From the NCBI RefSeq assembly GCF_022012295.1, contig NZ_JAKLTN010000002.1, positions 124,001-188,000 of the forward strand: a DNA stretch of 64,000 nucleotides, written 5' to 3'. Positions 24,931-33,452 of the stretch are shown in pieces (position 1 is the first letter of the stretch; every line of letters begins with the position of its first letter). Made by a program: the position numbers and the translations under genes. The notes under the pieces are model-generated. The model was not told where the DNA came from, did not search any database, and saw only the letters and a list, made by a program, of their open reading frames with translations. This DNA comes from Dechloromonas hankyongensis (GTDB taxonomy: Bacteria > Pseudomonadota > Gammaproteobacteria > Burkholderiales > Rhodocyclaceae).

Positions 24931-26319
24931 ATGCGCGCCACCGTCTCCTGCACACAGGCCGCGATTTCCCCGGCCTTCGAAGCCGCCGAACGCCAGGGCG
25001 CGGTTTCCGGGGCGTTGTCGGCGGCCTGGTGGTTGCTGGCCTTGCTCGCCCTTGGGGCGTCGACGCTATGTGCCGTGGTGCTGGTCGTCGCCCGCACGCC
25101 GTTTCTCGGACTGGGGGCGGAATTTTTCCGTAGTGCACTGGTGCTCCACGTCGATTTGGCTGTCGTTGTCTGGTTCCTGGCCGTGGCCGCCGGTTTGTGG
25201 CTGACCGCGATGCCGGCGGGCGGCGGCGTGCTGTCGCGGATGGCGCGCGCCGGCGTCTGGCTGGCCGGACTCGGGGTGCTGGCGATGGTGCTGTCGCCGC
25301 TGGACGGGCAGGGCGTGCCGGTTCTGGCCAACTATGTTCCAGTGCTTGATACCCCGTCGTTTTACATCGGCCTGGGGACTTTCCTGTCCGGCGTCGGCTT
25401 TACCGGCGTGGCCTGCCTGCTCGCGCTGGCCGGCGAGGCCATGGGCAGCGCCCGCCGCCCACCGTCCGACGGCGGACGCTGGGTTATGGCGGCGGCCATC
25501 GTGGCCTTCCTGTCCGCCCTGGTGATTTTCGTGTTGGCCGCGCGCGGCGGTGCCGGCGAGGTGTCGCTCGATACGCGCCTGTGGGGCGGCGGCCATCTGC
25601 TGCAGATCGTCCATACCCTGATGTTGATGGCCGCCTGGCTGCATCTCGGGCGTCCGGCGCTGGGCCGGGTGTCCTTTCCGCGGCGTTGGGTATTCTGGCT
25701 GATCGCGATGGAATTGCTCGCCGTAGTGGCCGATCTGCTCATTGCCCTGGCCTTTCCGGTAGATAGCCTTGCCTATCGCCGCGGCTTCACGCTGGTCATG
25801 CGCTGGCTGACCTGGCCGGCGCCGCTGGCCTTGGCGGTGTGGCTCGTCTTCGGCTATGCCCGCCTGGCTCGCCGAGATGGCTTGCGCTCACAGGATTTCT
25901 GCCTGCTCGGCTCGATCGCGCTATTCGTCCTCGGTTGTCTGGTCGGTGCCGCCATCCGAGGCGAAACGACGACGGTCCCGGCGCATTATCACGGCACGGT
26001 CGGCGCCGTGACGCTGGCCTACATGACCTGGGCGCAAAGCCGGCTGTCGGGCATCGCCAGGGGGTACTGGACGAGCCGCCTGTGGCGCTGGCAGCCCCTG
26101 GTCTATGGTCTGGGCATCGGCCTGATGGTGGTCGGCCTGACCTGGGCGGGAACCTTGGGGGTGCCCCGCAAGTCGCCGCATGCCGAAACGGTCATGGCCG
26201 ACGGTGTGCATCATGTGGCCATGGGGCTGGCCGGTACCGGCGGCCTGCTGGCGACGGTCGGCGCGGCGGTGTTCGTGGCAGCCATACTGCTGGCCCTGGG
26301 CCGGAAGCGGATCACTTGA
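24931..26319 (+). CDS. Degenerate heme-copper-oxidase-like membrane protein
   Basis: A 462-residue protein with about 12 hydrophobic segments. Several landmarks of oxidase subunit I are present: a helix-II-like His (LVLHVDLAVVVWFLA, H73), a helix-VI-like GGGHLLQIVH (H222), and a helix-X-like VPAHYHGTVGAVTLAYM (H352, H354) resembling the HFH of aa3 oxidases. The His-His pair that completes the CuB site in helix VII is absent; at the matching place the sequence reads AYRRGFTLVM. It may therefore bind heme but not reduce oxygen, and could move electrons or heme through the membrane (inference). It follows ccsA by 4 bases and precedes the TPR gene with no gap. Membership of the subunit I fold is likely; the function is unknown. 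Confidence 0.65.
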   Translation: MRATVSCTQAAISPAFEAAERQGAVSGALSAAWWLLALLALGASTLCAVVLVVARTPFLGLGAEFFRSALVLHVDLAVVVWFLAVAAGLWLTAMPAGGGVLSRMARAGVWLAGLGVLAMVLSPLDGQGVPVLANYVPVLDTPSFYIGLGTFLSGVGFTGVACLLALAGEAMGSARRPPSDGGRWVMAAAIVAFLSALVIFVLAARGGAGEVSLDTRLWGGGHLLQIVHTLMLMAAWLHLGRPALGRVSFPRRWVFWLIAMELLAVVADLLIALAFPVDSLAYRRGFTLVMRWLTWPAPLALAVWLVFGYARLARRDGLRSQDFCLLGSIALFVLGCLVGAAIRGETTTVPAHYHGTVGAVTLAYMTWAQSRLSGIARGYWTSRLWRWQPLVYGLGIGLMVVGLTWAGTLGVPRKSPHAETVMADGVHHVAMGLAGTGGLLATVGAAVFVAAILLALGRKRIT

Positions 26320-26934
26320 ATGGGAACAGACGCATTGCTCGATCAAAAATCATTCCTGGCCGGTGAGCGCTGGGTAGTCGCCTTGCTTGGTGCTGTCGCG
26401 GCGCTTGTCGCACTGGCGCTGTTTTTCGGTTGGGAAAAATCTCCGTTGAGCGGCAAGCTGCAGCCCGAGCAGCACGTCGAACGCAAGGTCAAGGACGAAC
26501 TGGACCGGCGCTTCCGCGACGGCGTCGCCTTGCTCCAGGCCAAACATTACGACCAGGCGCTGACTGCCTTCCATCGCGTGCAGCAGCTCAACCCGCAAAT
26601 GCCCGAGGCTCACGTGAACGCCGGCTTTGCCTTGCTCGGGATGGGCCAGTACAAGGCGGCTGCAGACTTTTTCGATTCGGCGACGACCTTGCGGCCGGAC
26701 CAGATGAATGCCTATTACGGACTGGGCGCCGCGTTGCAGGAAATGGGCGACAAGTACGGGGCTTTGCAGGCGATGGAAACCTATCTGCACCGCAGCCCGC
26801 CCAATGACCCGTTCCGCCGCAAGGCGGAGTCGGCGATCTGGGAACTGCGCGAGGAACTGGCCAAGGAGCGGCCGCCGGTCCAGACCGAGCAGGTTCCGCA
26901 TCGCCGCAGCAAGGAAGCGGATAGCAAGCCATGA
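26320..26934 (+). CDS. Membrane-anchored TPR protein
   Basis: A 204-residue protein with one N-terminal membrane segment (WVVALLGAVAALVALALFFGW) and three TPR-like repeats (ALLQAKHYDQALTAFHRVQQ, GFALLGMGQYKAAADFFD, GAALQEMGDKYGALQAMETY). It begins directly after the stop of the oxidase-like gene and its end overlaps the ccmC start (ATGA). In System I, CcmI/CycH uses TPRs to hold apocytochromes; this protein has the same general layout, so it may present apocytochromes to the adjacent maturation proteins (inference). The C-terminal tail is charged and rich in Arg and Lys. Confidence 0.8.
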   Translation: MGTDALLDQKSFLAGERWVVALLGAVAALVALALFFGWEKSPLSGKLQPEQHVERKVKDELDRRFRDGVALLQAKHYDQALTAFHRVQQLNPQMPEAHVNAGFALLGMGQYKAAADFFDSATTLRPDQMNAYYGLGAALQEMGDKYGALQAMETYLHRSPPNDPFRRKAESAIWELREELAKERPPVQTEQVPHRRSKEADSKP

Positions 26935-27665
26935 GGTTCTATCATTTCGCGTCGCCCGCCACCTTCTACCCGCTGGCCGGCAAGCTGATTCCCTGGTTCG
27001 CCGCCGCATCGCTCGTCTTCGGCCTGGCCGGCCTCTACCTCGGCATGCTGGTCGCCCCTACCGACTTCCAGCAGGGCGAGGGCTACCGCATCATCTTCAT
27101 CCACGTCCCGGCTTCCTGGATGTCGATGTTCATCTACCTGGTCATGGCCTTCTGGGCTGCCATCGGACTCGCTTTCAACACCCGGCTATCGGGCATGATG
27201 GCCCAGGCCCTGGCGCCGACCGGCGCCCTGATGGCCTTCCTGTCGCTCTGGACCGGCGCCCTGTGGGGGAAGCCGATGTGGGGTGCCTGGTGGGTGTGGG
27301 ATGCCCGTCTCACCTCCGAACTGATCCTGCTCTTCCTGTACATCGGCTACATGGCGCTGACTGCCGCCATCGACGACCCGCGCCGCGCCGACAAGGCCGG
27401 TGGCCTGTTGCTGCTGGTCGGCGTGGTCAATGTCCCCATCATCTATTTTTCGGTCAAGTGGTGGAACACCCTGCACCAGGGCTCCAGCGTCAACCTGACC
27501 AAGTCGTCGATGGCCACCACCATGCTCTACGGCATGCTGCTCATGGCCCTGTGCTTCTGGATGTATTCGGTCGCCGTCGCCTTCATGCGTGTGCGCACCA
27601 TCATGCTCGAACGCGAGCGGCACACCGACTGGGTCAAGGCCGAACTGGAAGGGGCCGCCCGATGA
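26931..27665 (+). CDS. ccmC: Heme exporter protein CcmC
   Basis: A 244-residue, six-span inner-membrane protein of System I. The tryptophan-rich WWD motif is WGAWWVWDARLTSELILLFL. The flanking ligand His residues are in IIFIHVPASWMSM and WWNTLHQGSSV. The length and the motif KSSMATTMLYGMLLMAL are those of CcmC, which loads heme onto CcmE. Here ccmC directly follows the TPR gene (ATGA overlap), and ccmA and ccmB, which usually precede it, are missing from the window. ccmD follows with an overlap. Confidence 0.95.
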   Translation: MRFYHFASPATFYPLAGKLIPWFAAASLVFGLAGLYLGMLVAPTDFQQGEGYRIIFIHVPASWMSMFIYLVMAFWAAIGLAFNTRLSGMMAQALAPTGALMAFLSLWTGALWGKPMWGAWWVWDARLTSELILLFLYIGYMALTAAIDDPRRADKAGGLLLLVGVVNVPIIYFSVKWWNTLHQGSSVNLTKSSMATTMLYGMLLMALCFWMYSVAVAFMRVRTIMLERERHTDWVKAELEGAAR

Positions 27666-27847
27666 TCTACTGGAACAGCCTGTCCGACTTCCTGGCCATG
27701 GGCGGCTATGGTCTCTACGTCTGGGGCTCCTTCGGCGTCAATGTGCTGATCATGGCCGTTGAACCGATCGTCGTCGCCCGCAATCAAAAGGCCACCAAGG
27801 CCCGTCTGAAGCGCCAGATCCGCGCAGAAAGTAGAAGCGGCGACTGA
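27662..27847 (+). CDS. ccmD: Heme exporter protein CcmD
   Basis: A 61-residue protein with one membrane span preceded by the typical FLAMGGYGLYVWGSFGVN and followed by a basic tail (KATKARLKRQIR). It overlaps the end of ccmC by four bases. CcmD helps release heme-loaded CcmE from CcmC. ccmE normally follows directly, but the next 200 bases hold no such gene. Confidence 0.92.
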   Translation: MIYWNSLSDFLAMGGYGLYVWGSFGVNVLIMAVEPIVVARNQKATKARLKRQIRAESRSGD

Positions 27848-27860
27848 GCCGGCGTACTTG

Positions 27861-27892
27861 GGGAGGCTTTCCCGATTTCGGGAAACTCTCCC
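27861..27892 (+). other. Long stem-loop after ccmD
   Basis: GGGAGGC-TTTCCCGA-TT-TCGGGAAA-CTCTCCC folds into a stem of about 15 pairs with one mismatch, 13 bases after the ccmD stop. No T run follows. It may end or protect the ccmCD transcript before the new promoter at 28002. Confidence 0.5.
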
Positions 27893-28001
27893 GGGATTGG
27901 TAGCGGATCCAGTACGCTACGGTCGGATGCATCGGCCAGGGTGTCCGAAAATTCCTACCCAGTTGTGCCTTTCCAAGGCCACGCCGGGAAGTGGACTAAC
28001 T

Positions 28002-28017
28002 TGGAACTGATCTTGCT
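28002..28017 (+). promoter_or_regulatory. Candidate sigma-54 promoter before ccmF
   Basis: TGGAACTGATCTTGCT has GG (28003-28004) and GC (28015-28016) 10 bases apart and a perfect TTGCT -12 box. A start near 28028 gives a 22-base leader with the TTTGGAG ribosome site before ATG 28050. Confidence 0.65.
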
Positions 28018-28049
28018 TGAATGGGAATAATTCCATTTGGAGCAGATTC

Positions 28050-30023
28050 ATGATTCCAGAGTTGGGGCATCTTGCCTTGATCGTTGCGTTGTTTGTGGCT
28101 GTCGTTCTCGGCGTATTGCCGCTGGCCGGCGTCCTGCTGCGCAACAGTCGCCTGATGGCGCTGGCGCGCCCGGCCGCCTTCGCCCAGTTTGCCGCGGTGG
28201 CCTTTTCCTATGCCTGTCTGCTGCAAGCTTTCCTGAACAACGATTTCTCGGTGCGCTATGTCGCCGAGCATTCCAACACCCTGTTGCCGACCTTCTACAA
28301 GGTGGCGGCGGTGTGGGGCGGCCATGAAGGTTCGATGCTGCTGTGGGTTCTGATTCTCACCGTGTGGACCGTCGGCGTGGCGATTTTCAGCCGCCGCCTG
28401 CCCGACGACATGGTGACCACCGTACTGTCGGTGATGGGCCTGATCGGCATCGGTTTTCTCGCCTTCCTGCTATTCGCCTCGAATCCCTTCGAGCGCCTGC
28501 TGCCGGCCGTCGGCGAAGGCCGCGATCTGAATCCGCTGCTCCAGGACCCGGGCATGGCCTTCCATCCGCCCATGCTGTACATGGGCTACGTCGGCTTCTC
28601 GGTGGCCTTCGCCTTTTCCATCGCCGCGCTGATCTCCGGCAAGCTCGATGCGGCCTGGGCGCGCTGGTCGCGGCCGTGGACCACGGTGGCCTGGGTGTTC
28701 CTGACCCTCGGTATCGCGCTGGGTTCGTGGTGGGCCTATTACGAACTGGGCTGGGGCGGCTGGTGGTTCTGGGACCCGGTCGAGAACGCCTCGTTCATGC
28801 CCTGGCTGGTCGGCACGGCACTGATCCACTCGCTGGCGGTCACTGAAAAGCGCGGCTGCTTCAAGAACTGGACGGTAATGCTGGCGATCATGGCTTTCTC
28901 GCTGTCGCTGCTCGGCACCTTCCTGGTCCGCTCCGGGGTGCTGACCTCGGTGCATGCCTTCGCCACCGATCCCAAGCGCGGCATTTTCGTGCTGATGTTC
29001 CTGGCCATCGTCGTCGGCGCCTCGCTGCTGCTGTTCGCCTGGCGGGCGCCGAAAGTCGGTCTGGGCGGCGCTTTCCACATGTTCTCGCGCGAGTCGCTGT
29101 TGTTGGTCAATAACGTGCTGCTCACCGTGGCCGGCGCAGCAGTTCTGATCGGCACGCTGTATCCGCTGTTCCTTGATGCGCTCGACCTGGGCAAGATTTC
29201 GGTCGGCGCCCCGTATTTCGAAAGTATTTTCGTGCCGCTGATGGCGCCCATGGTGCTGCTCATGGGGCTGGCGCCGTTCGCCCGCTGGAAGGCGGCGTCG
29301 CGCAGCGATTTCCCGCTGACCCTGTGGGTCGGAGCCTTCGTTGCGCTGGCGGCGGCCATCGCCGTGCCGATGATCATGGGTCAGTGGTCCATTCTCGCCG
29401 CCTTCGGCGTCTTCCTCGGCACCTGGGCCATTACGGCCAGCCTGCTCGTGCTGTGGGCGCGGGCCGGTTCCCTTAACGGAGCAGGGCTGTCCCGGCTGGC
29501 CGGCATGACCCTGGCCCAGTGGGGCATGGTCATGGCCCATGTCGGGGTCGGCGTGTTCATCCTCGGCGTCACCTTCGTCAAGGCCTACGAGACCAACAGC
29601 GACGTCAAGATGAGCGTCGGCGATACGACCACTGTCGGCGGTTATGTCTTCGCCTTCCGCGGCATCAACGAAGTCAAGGGGCCGAACTACATCGCTGCCC
29701 GGGCGCGTATCGAAGTCAGCCGCAACGGCCGCATCGACCGCATGATGGAGCCCGAAAAGCGCATCTACACTGTGCAGCGCATGCCGATGACCGAAGCGGC
29801 CATCGATACCGGCCTGTTCCGCGACCTGTATGTCTCGCTTGGCGAACCGATCGACATGGACACCTGGGTCGTCCGCGTCCAGTACAAGCCACTGGTCGAC
29901 TGGATCTGGTGGGGTTGCCTGCTGATGGCGCTGGGTGGTGTCCTGGCCGCTGCCGACCGTCGCTATCGCCTGTCGACCAAGGTCAAGGCCGCCGACCTCG
30001 CGTTCTCGTCGGCCAAGGCATGA
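28050..30023 (+). CDS. ccmF: Cytochrome c heme lyase subunit CcmF
   Basis: A 657-residue, multi-span inner-membrane protein. It has the CcmF WWD motif GWGGWWFWDPVENASFMPWL at about residues 230-250 and flanking His residues (YVAEHSNT, AFHPPMLYMGYVG, LIHSLAVTEKR, LTSVHAF). The length equals the usual CcmF length. ATG 28050 is preceded by TTTGGAG. CcmF takes heme from CcmE and, with CcmH and CcmI, attaches it to reduced apocytochrome c. ccmG follows after 13 bases. Confidence 0.96.
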   Translation: MIPELGHLALIVALFVAVVLGVLPLAGVLLRNSRLMALARPAAFAQFAAVAFSYACLLQAFLNNDFSVRYVAEHSNTLLPTFYKVAAVWGGHEGSMLLWVLILTVWTVGVAIFSRRLPDDMVTTVLSVMGLIGIGFLAFLLFASNPFERLLPAVGEGRDLNPLLQDPGMAFHPPMLYMGYVGFSVAFAFSIAALISGKLDAAWARWSRPWTTVAWVFLTLGIALGSWWAYYELGWGGWWFWDPVENASFMPWLVGTALIHSLAVTEKRGCFKNWTVMLAIMAFSLSLLGTFLVRSGVLTSVHAFATDPKRGIFVLMFLAIVVGASLLLFAWRAPKVGLGGAFHMFSRESLLLVNNVLLTVAGAAVLIGTLYPLFLDALDLGKISVGAPYFESIFVPLMAPMVLLMGLAPFARWKAASRSDFPLTLWVGAFVALAAAIAVPMIMGQWSILAAFGVFLGTWAITASLLVLWARAGSLNGAGLSRLAGMTLAQWGMVMAHVGVGVFILGVTFVKAYETNSDVKMSVGDTTTVGGYVFAFRGINEVKGPNYIAARARIEVSRNGRIDRMMEPEKRIYTVQRMPMTEAAIDTGLFRDLYVSLGEPIDMDTWVVRVQYKPLVDWIWWGCLLMALGGVLAAADRRYRLSTKVKAADLAFSSAKA

Positions 30024-30036
30024 GGATGGCCTGAGC

Positions 30037-30564
30037 ATGCGCAGATTTCTTCTTCCGCTGATTGTGTTCGTCGTGCTGGTCGGTTTTCTCGCCGTCGGCC
30101 TGCGCCTCAATCCGCGCGAGGTGCCGTCGCCGTTCATCGGCAAGCCGGCGCCGCAATTCACGCTGAGCCAGCTGCACCAGGCGGAGAGCAATTTTTCTCC
30201 CAAGGACTTGCAGGGGCAGGTGTGGCTACTCAATGTCTGGGCCTCGTGGTGCGTCTCCTGCCGCCAGGAGCATCCGGTGCTGGTTGAATTGTCGAGGCAT
30301 AACATCGCGCCGATCATCGGCCTCGACTACAAGGACGAGCGCGAGCCGGCCAAGGCCTGGCTGGCCGAAAACGGCGACCCCTACCGGTTTTCCATCTGGG
30401 ACCGCGAAGGGAAAGTCGGTATTGACTATGGCGTTTATGGCGTGCCGGAAACCTTTGTCATCGACAAGGCCGGCGTGGTCCGCATGAAACACATCGGACC
30501 GCTGACCCAGACCGTGGTCAGCCAGAAGATCATTCCGTTGGTGAAGGAGTTGAACGGTGCGTAA
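30037..30564 (+). CDS. ccmG: Thiol:disulfide interchange protein CcmG/DsbE
   Basis: A 175-residue protein with an N-terminal membrane anchor (FLLPLIVFVVLVGFLAVGL) and a periplasmic thioredoxin fold with active site WASWCVSCRQEH. The GVYGVPETFVID cis-Pro segment is typical of DsbE/CcmG. It keeps the apocytochrome Cys residues or CcmH reduced for heme attachment. It overlaps the next gene by 8 bases. Confidence 0.94.
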   Translation: MRRFLLPLIVFVVLVGFLAVGLRLNPREVPSPFIGKPAPQFTLSQLHQAESNFSPKDLQGQVWLLNVWASWCVSCRQEHPVLVELSRHNIAPIIGLDYKDEREPAKAWLAENGDPYRFSIWDREGKVGIDYGVYGVPETFVIDKAGVVRMKHIGPLTQTVVSQKIIPLVKELNGA

Positions 30565-31006
30565 ATTAATAGCTGTTGCCCTGCTGATCTTCAGCTGTGC
30601 CTTTTCCACCGCAGGGGAAGCGCAGCGGATCGGCGAAGATCCGGTCCTCGAAGCAAAGGTCCAGTCCCTGGCCGAGGTTCTCCGTTGTCTGGTCTGCCAG
30701 AACCAGAATCTGGCCGACTCGCATGCCGATCTGGCCATCGACCTAAAGAACCAGGTGCGCGATATGCTGCGCCAGGGAAAGAGCGAGAAGGAGATCATCA
30801 ATTACATGGTGGAGCGTTATGGCGACTTCGTGCTGTATCGTCCGCCTTTGAAGACGACGACCTGGCTGCTGTGGGGTGGCCCATTCATGCTGTTCTTCGG
30901 CGGCCTCGGCGGTCTTTTCATCTTCCTCCGACGCCGTCGGGGACAGACCGAAGCGCCGCTGGATGATGCCCAACGGTCGACGGCGGCCCGTCTACTGCAA
31001 GGTTAA
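30557..31006 (+). CDS. ccmH: Cytochrome c-type biogenesis protein CcmH
   Basis: A 149-residue protein: signal peptide, the defining LRCLVCQNQNLADS motif at about residues 42-55, and a C-terminal membrane span (WLLWGGPFMLFFGGLGGLFIF). The CXXC pair resolves the disulfide of apocytochrome c. The start is GTG 30557, inside the end of ccmG. The length fits the short CcmH that works with a separate CcmI, which follows after 15 bases. Confidence 0.94.
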   Translation: MRKLIAVALLIFSCAFSTAGEAQRIGEDPVLEAKVQSLAEVLRCLVCQNQNLADSHADLAIDLKNQVRDMLRQGKSEKEIINYMVERYGDFVLYRPPLKTTTWLLWGGPFMLFFGGLGGLFIFLRRRRGQTEAPLDDAQRSTAARLLQG

Positions 31007-31021
31007 TTTCGAGAGAGTCCA

Positions 31022-32275
31022 ATGAGTCTGTTTCTGGTAGTTGGCGGCCTGTTGCTGGTCGGTGTTCTGGGGGCACTGCTTTATCCCTTGCTCAAGCGTC
31101 AGCCGGGGGATCGCGACGGTACGACCGGGCAGAACGAGCTCAACCTGATCGTGCTGCGCGAGCAACTGGCTGAACTCGATCGCGATCTCAAGGAAGGGCG
31201 CATCACCGAGGAAAGCGGCCGCCAGGCGCGCGACGAGCTGGAGCGCCGGGTACTCGATTACACCGCCGACGCGCCGGCAGTGGCAAGCAGCGGCGGCCGC
31301 AAGGTCAAGCTGGCCGTCGCCCTGGCGGTGGCCTTCCCGATTGTGGTCGGTGCCTTGTACTGGACCTTGGGCGCGCCGGACTCCGTGGTTCCGGGCAACA
31401 AGGTCGCTGCCGGCAAGGATGGCCAGCACGCCTTGTCGCCTGAGCAGATTACCGCCATGGTCGAACGCCTGTCCCTGCGCCTGCAGGAAAACCCGAACGA
31501 CGGCGGCGGCTGGTTGATGCTCGCCCGCTCCTATGCCGTGCTCGGGCGTTATCCGGAATCGTCGGCCGCCTTCGGCCGCGCAGTGTCGCTGCTGCCTCCC
31601 GATGCGCAGAACTTCGCCGATTACGCCGACATCATCGCCATGTCGCAAGGGAAGCGCCTGGCCGGTGAGCCTGAAAAGCTGGTCCAGCGCGCGCTGGAAA
31701 TCGATCCGCGCAACGTCAAGGCGCTGGCCCTGTCCGGCACCATCGCTTTCGACCGCCAGGATTACGGCCAGGCGATCCAGGTCTGGCGGAAAGTGCTCGC
31801 CCTGGTGCCCGAAGAGTCGGCCGCTGCGGCCGGGATTCAGGGCAGCATCCGCGATGCCGAGAATCGCCTGGCGATCTCCGGCAAGCAGGCGGCCGAAAGC
31901 GCCAAGCCGGTCGGCGACACGCCGGCCGCTACGGCCAAGATCGGCGGTACGGTCGAACTCGATCCCAAGCTGCGGGCGGCGATTAAGCCGGGCGACACCT
32001 TGTTCGTCTTTGCCCGGGCGGTGAATGGTCCGAAGATGCCGGTGGCCATGCTGCGCGCCAAGGCAGGCGAGATGCCGATGACTTTCGCCCTCGACGACAG
32101 CATGGCGATGGCGCCGCAGTTCAAGCTGTCGACCGTTGGCCAGGTCGTGGTCGGTGCCCGGATTTCAAAGAGCGGGGACGCACTGGCGCGGGCCGGCGAC
32201 CTCGAAGGAATGTCGCCCCCGGTTTCGGCTGGGGCCGGCAATGTTAAGATCGTCATCAATTCCATCGTGCAGTAA
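31022..32275 (+). CDS. ccmI: Apocytochrome chaperone CcmI (CycH)
   Basis: A 417-residue protein with two N-terminal membrane segments (LVVGGLLLVGVLGALLYPLL and KLAVALAVAFPIVVGALYW) linked by a leucine-zipper-like cytoplasmic loop (LIVLREQLAELDRDLKEGRI). A periplasmic TPR domain and a C-terminal beta-rich domain (FVFARAVNGPKMPVAMLRAK) follow. This is the standard CycH/CcmI design, which binds apocytochromes for CcmF. ATG 31022 follows GAGAG. It is the last dedicated ccm gene of the operon. Confidence 0.93.
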   Translation: MSLFLVVGGLLLVGVLGALLYPLLKRQPGDRDGTTGQNELNLIVLREQLAELDRDLKEGRITEESGRQARDELERRVLDYTADAPAVASSGGRKVKLAVALAVAFPIVVGALYWTLGAPDSVVPGNKVAAGKDGQHALSPEQITAMVERLSLRLQENPNDGGGWLMLARSYAVLGRYPESSAAFGRAVSLLPPDAQNFADYADIIAMSQGKRLAGEPEKLVQRALEIDPRNVKALALSGTIAFDRQDYGQAIQVWRKVLALVPEESAAAAGIQGSIRDAENRLAISGKQAAESAKPVGDTPAATAKIGGTVELDPKLRAAIKPGDTLFVFARAVNGPKMPVAMLRAKAGEMPMTFALDDSMAMAPQFKLSTVGQVVVGARISKSGDALARAGDLEGMSPPVSAGAGNVKIVINSIVQ

Positions 32276-32341
32276 CGGCGCCTGATGTAGATCCGTTCGT
32301 CTTCCGGGGCGTTTCCTGCTGGTGGGTGTGGAGTCCATGAC

Positions 32342-32923
32342 ATGTCAGGGAAATGTACGGTTTTGGTCGCGCTGCTGCTTGCTGCCGGCGGCTCCGCGGC
32401 GCTGGCCCAGAACGCCAACAAGGCACTGCTCGACGAAAGCCGGACGGCGGCGAATCAGATCGTTAGCCAGGTGCGCAGCGAATTGATGAAGGAACTGGAA
32501 CGGACCGGCCCGGTCCGCGCCATCACAGTATGCAAGTACAGCGTGCCGGAAATCACCTCCAATATTTCCCGGCAAACCGGCATGCGCGTGACCCGGGTCG
32601 CGCTGCGTCCGCGTAACCGCGCCCTGGGTGAACCGGATGTCTGGGAGCAGCGCGTTCTTCTTGATTTCGAGAATCGTGTGGCCAAGGGTGAGAAAGCTGA
32701 TGGCCTGGAATACCACGAAGTGGTCGAGGAACCGGCCGGGCGGGTATTCCGCTACATGAAAGCATTGCCCATGGTGCAGCCGTGCCTGCTTTGCCACGGG
32801 CCAAGCAACCAGATATCGGAAGGCGTGCGGACCTTATTGGCTACGGAGTATCCGAGCGACAAGGCAGTCGAATACAACCTCGGGCAGGTGCGCGGTGCCG
32901 TTTCGGTCAAAAAAGCCTTCTGA
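32342..32923 (+). CDS. Tll0287-like (DUF3365) heme-binding protein
   Basis: A 193-residue exported protein with one heme motif, CLLCHG, near residue 145 and the DUF3365 pattern: NQIVSQVRSELMKEL, AITVCKYSVPEI and VTRVALRPRNR, then FRYMKALPMVQPCLLCHG and YNLGQVRGAVSV. Proteins of this family are c-type heme proteins with PAS-like folds, thought to sense redox state or small ligands. It follows ccmI by 66 bases and overlaps the TlpA gene, so it is probably in the same maturation operon. Confidence 0.85.
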   Translation: MSGKCTVLVALLLAAGGSAALAQNANKALLDESRTAANQIVSQVRSELMKELERTGPVRAITVCKYSVPEITSNISRQTGMRVTRVALRPRNRALGEPDVWEQRVLLDFENRVAKGEKADGLEYHEVVEEPAGRVFRYMKALPMVQPCLLCHGPSNQISEGVRTLLATEYPSDKAVEYNLGQVRGAVSVKKAF

Positions 32924-33443
32924 CCCATCTTTCGTCTCCCGCCGTCGATTTTGCCTGCAGGCCTGGCTGCTGCCGCTGCTCGCCGCCTGCGGCAGGGCGG
33001 GGCGCAGTCCCGGGCCGCAGCCCGGGATGGCCTTACCGGCCGTCGAACTGCCTCTGCTGAATGGCGGGAATTATCTTTTTACGGAAAAATCAGCCCCCTG
33101 CCTGATCAACTTCTGGGCGACGTGGTGTCCACCCTGTCGGGCGGAAATGGCCGCTCTGAACCGCCTGTACGCCGATTACGCTGGGCGCGGCCTGGGCGTG
33201 ATTGCCGTTTCGGTCGATGAAGACGCCCATCTGGTCCGCGAATTCGTCAGGACGGAGGGGCTGGCCTTGCCGATCCTGCTCGACCGGGGAAGCAGGCTGG
33301 CGTCATCGGCCTTTGGCGTCAGCGCTTACCCGACCAGCTTGCTGGTCAATGGCCAGGCGCGCGTCAGCGCGGTCTGGCTGGGCGAGAGGGACTGGGACGC
33401 GGCCGGGGTGCGCACCGCGATCGTTCAGTCACTGGGGGGCTGA
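32895..33443 (+). CDS. TlpA/ResA-like thioredoxin lipoprotein
   Basis: A 182-residue protein with an Arg-rich N-terminus, hydrophobic stretch and lipobox-like LLAAC, then a thioredoxin fold with active site WATWCPPCRAEM. The cis-Pro segment is FGVSAYPTSLLVNG. GTG 32895 lies inside the end of the DUF3365 gene, so translation is probably coupled. It is likely a membrane-bound thiol reductant for apocytochromes, a ResA equivalent that would complete the ResB/CcsA System II found upstream (inference). Confidence 0.88.
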   Translation: MPFRSKKPSDPSFVSRRRFCLQAWLLPLLAACGRAGRSPGPQPGMALPAVELPLLNGGNYLFTEKSAPCLINFWATWCPPCRAEMAALNRLYADYAGRGLGVIAVSVDEDAHLVREFVRTEGLALPILLDRGSRLASSAFGVSAYPTSLLVNGQARVSAVWLGERDWDAAGVRTAIVQSLGG

Positions 33444-33452
33444 TGGCCTGCC

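Noticed and set aside
27848..28049. Possible ccmE between ccmD and ccmF
   Set aside because: Only 202 bases are available and they hold a hairpin and a promoter-like site; no frame of CcmE size or with its His-binding motif is present.
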